Position numbers and translations under genes: made by a program
Shown: piece by piece, positions 15,016 through 15,986 of the stretch
Position numbering within the stretch: position 1 is the first letter of the stretch
Layout: every line of letters begins with the position of its first letter
Assembly (NCBI GenBank): GCA_946538445.1
Contig: CAMNGO010000027.1
Coordinates: 1 to 15,986 of the forward strand
Length of the DNA: 15,986 bases
Source: an uncultured Lachnospiraceae bacterium
GTDB lineage: Bacteria; Bacillota; Clostridia; Lachnospirales; Lachnospiraceae
Direction: 5' to 3'
The notes under the pieces: model-generated
Seen by the model: only the letters and a program-made list of their open reading frames with translations
Databases searched by the model: none
Told to the model about the DNA's origin: nothing

Positions 15016-15061
15016 GAAATCAGGCAGGAGCAGGTAGATCATCATTTCAGAAAGGTTAGCT

Positions 15062-15757
15062 ATGATAGAGATACTGAAGAATCTGGATTGGAGTCCCCTT
15101 ATCATTTCATTGAAAACAGGGGTGGTGGCAACCGTTATATCCTTTATACTGGGTATATTTGCCGCCCGTAAAATGATGAAAGCCAGTCCCGGTACCAAAG
15201 CATTTATGGATGGAATAATGACCCTTCCCATGGTCTTGCCGCCTACGGTGGCCGGTTTCTTCCTTCTGCTTCTATTTAGCAGAAGAAGACCTTTGGGGAT
15301 CCTTTTGTATGAGCAATTTGGCATCAAGGTGGTACAGACCTGGCTGGGATGTATCCTGGCAGCTGTGGTGATCTCTTTTCCCCTTATGTATCGCAATGCC
15401 AGAGCTGCTTTTGAGCAGGTTGATATCAATCTGATTCATGCAGCCCGGACCCTGGGTATGAGCGAGTTTGAAATATTTACAAAGGTAACTCTGCCGTCCG
15501 CAAGTCCGGGGGTTATCTCCGGTACGATCCTGACATTTGCCAGAGCCATGGGAGAATACGGAGCGACCTCAATGCTGGCAGGTAATATACCAGGCAAGAC
15601 AAGTACCGTATCCCAGAGGATTGCCATGGTGCTTCAGGATGGGGACTATGCTACGGCGGGAATCTGGGTGGCAGTTGTTATGGTGATAGCATTTATCTGC
15701 ATTTTTTCCATCAATTTTATATTGACCAGAAAGCAGAAACATATCAGGCGTTGGTAG
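15062..15757 (+). CDS. modB: Molybdate ABC transporter permease ModB
   Basis: Membrane channel subunit of the molybdate importer. The 231-residue protein has about five or six hydrophobic segments, including residues near 14-34, 52-72, 94-112 and 199-222. It has the ModB signature LPMVLPPTVAGFFLLLLFSRRRPLG (55-79) and the cytoplasmic EAA-type loop HAARTLGMSEFEIFTKVTLP (126-145), which docks on the ATPase. RAMGEYGATSMLAGNIPG (161-178) is also typical. Length is normal. AAAGG at about 15051-15055 is the ribosome binding site. It sits 46 bases after modA and 10 bases before modC. Confidence 0.96.
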   Translation: MIEILKNLDWSPLIISLKTGVVATVISFILGIFAARKMMKASPGTKAFMDGIMTLPMVLPPTVAGFFLLLLFSRRRPLGILLYEQFGIKVVQTWLGCILAAVVISFPLMYRNARAAFEQVDINLIHAARTLGMSEFEIFTKVTLPSASPGVISGTILTFARAMGEYGATSMLAGNIPGKTSTVSQRIAMVLQDGDYATAGIWVAVVMVIAFICIFSINFILTRKQKHIRRW

Positions 15758-15767
15758 GAAATATATT

Positions 15768-15986
15768 ATGGCTGTCTATATAGATATACACAAAAAACAG
15801 GGAGATTTCTCTTTGAATATCAGTTTTAGTTCCCTCTCAAAAAGAATCGGTATTCTCGGGGCTTCCGGCTGCGGGAAAAGTATGACATTAAAATGCATCG
15901 CCGGAATTGAAACACCGGATCGGGGAGTCATTCGGCTGGATGACCGCACCCTGTTTGACTCAGATCGTAGAATCAATCCAAAGCCC
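15768..15986 (+). CDS. modC: Molybdate ABC transporter ATP-binding protein ModC (5' part only)
   Basis: Only the first 73 codons lie in the window; the gene runs off the right edge in frame. The translation starts MAVYIDIHKKQGDFSL and reaches the Walker A motif GASGCGKSMTLKCIAG (residues 31-46), then IETPDRGVIRLDD, as in ModC. It powers molybdate import with ModAB. TAGGAA (15755-15760) overlaps the modB stop and serves as the ribosome binding site. Whether a C-terminal molybdate-sensing domain is present cannot be seen. Confidence 0.93.
   Translation, partial: MAVYIDIHKKQGDFSLNISFSSLSKRIGILGASGCGKSMTLKCIAGIETPDRGVIRLDDRTLFDSDRRINPKP

Noticed and set aside
14563..15429. Open frame on the - strand across modA and modB
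   Set aside because: It crosses two well-supported genes and their gap, and shows no recognisable family.
1..15986. CRISPR arrays, tRNA or rRNA genes, insertion sequences, toxin-antitoxin or phage genes
   Set aside because: None seen on reading both strands; no repeated spacers, transposase motifs or cloverleaf-like sequences were found by eye.

Overview
The window looks like chromosomal DNA of an anaerobic Firmicute, most likely a gut-type clostridium of the Lachnospiraceae. I base this on the style of the S2 and EF-Ts proteins, strong AGGAGG-type ribosome binding sites, U-tailed hairpin terminators, a lipoprotein solute-binding protein and the kind of molybdoenzyme present. This taxonomic placement is inference; no 16S or marker search could be run. 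All supported genes lie on the + strand.

Layout. (1) 36-1728: the housekeeping pair rpsB-tsf, closed by a strong terminator. (2) 1816-4712: two overlapping genes, each a two-domain fusion. The first joins an LtrA-like membrane domain to MobA; the second joins MobB to a Crp/Fnr-type transcription factor. (3) 4713-4852: an AT-rich control region with a perfect TGTGA-N6-TCACA palindrome, which also has the form of a terminator, and a -10 box with no -35 box. (4) 4853-9564: a four-gene operon with a Nap/Nas-like molybdopterin oxidoreductase (probably a nitrate reductase), a four-cluster ferredoxin subunit, a FAD/NAD(P) oxidoreductase and a TDT/SLAC1-type anion transporter, then a terminator. (5) 9565-9931: a leader holding a probable molybdenum-cofactor (Moco) riboswitch with a terminator and a competing antiterminator. 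(6) 9932 to the window end: a Moco synthesis and molybdate uptake operon with a MoeA-like protein, MoeA, MoaA, a MOSC-MogA fusion, ModA, ModB and the start of ModC.

Together the genes form a nearly self-contained nitrate-reduction module: molybdate import (ModABC), pterin synthesis (MoaA), molybdenum insertion (MogA, MoeA), nucleotide attachment (MobA, MobB), the enzyme with its electron chain, and a candidate anion channel. MoaC, MoaD, MoaE and MoeB are not in the window.

The most interesting parts are the MobB-Crp fusion, with an upstream-facing CRP-like operator next to it whose sequence fits the fusion's recognition helix; the LtrA-MobA fusion; and the separate riboswitch control of the Moco/Mod operon. 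The module sits directly after rpsB-tsf, where pyrH-frr is the common bacterial arrangement.
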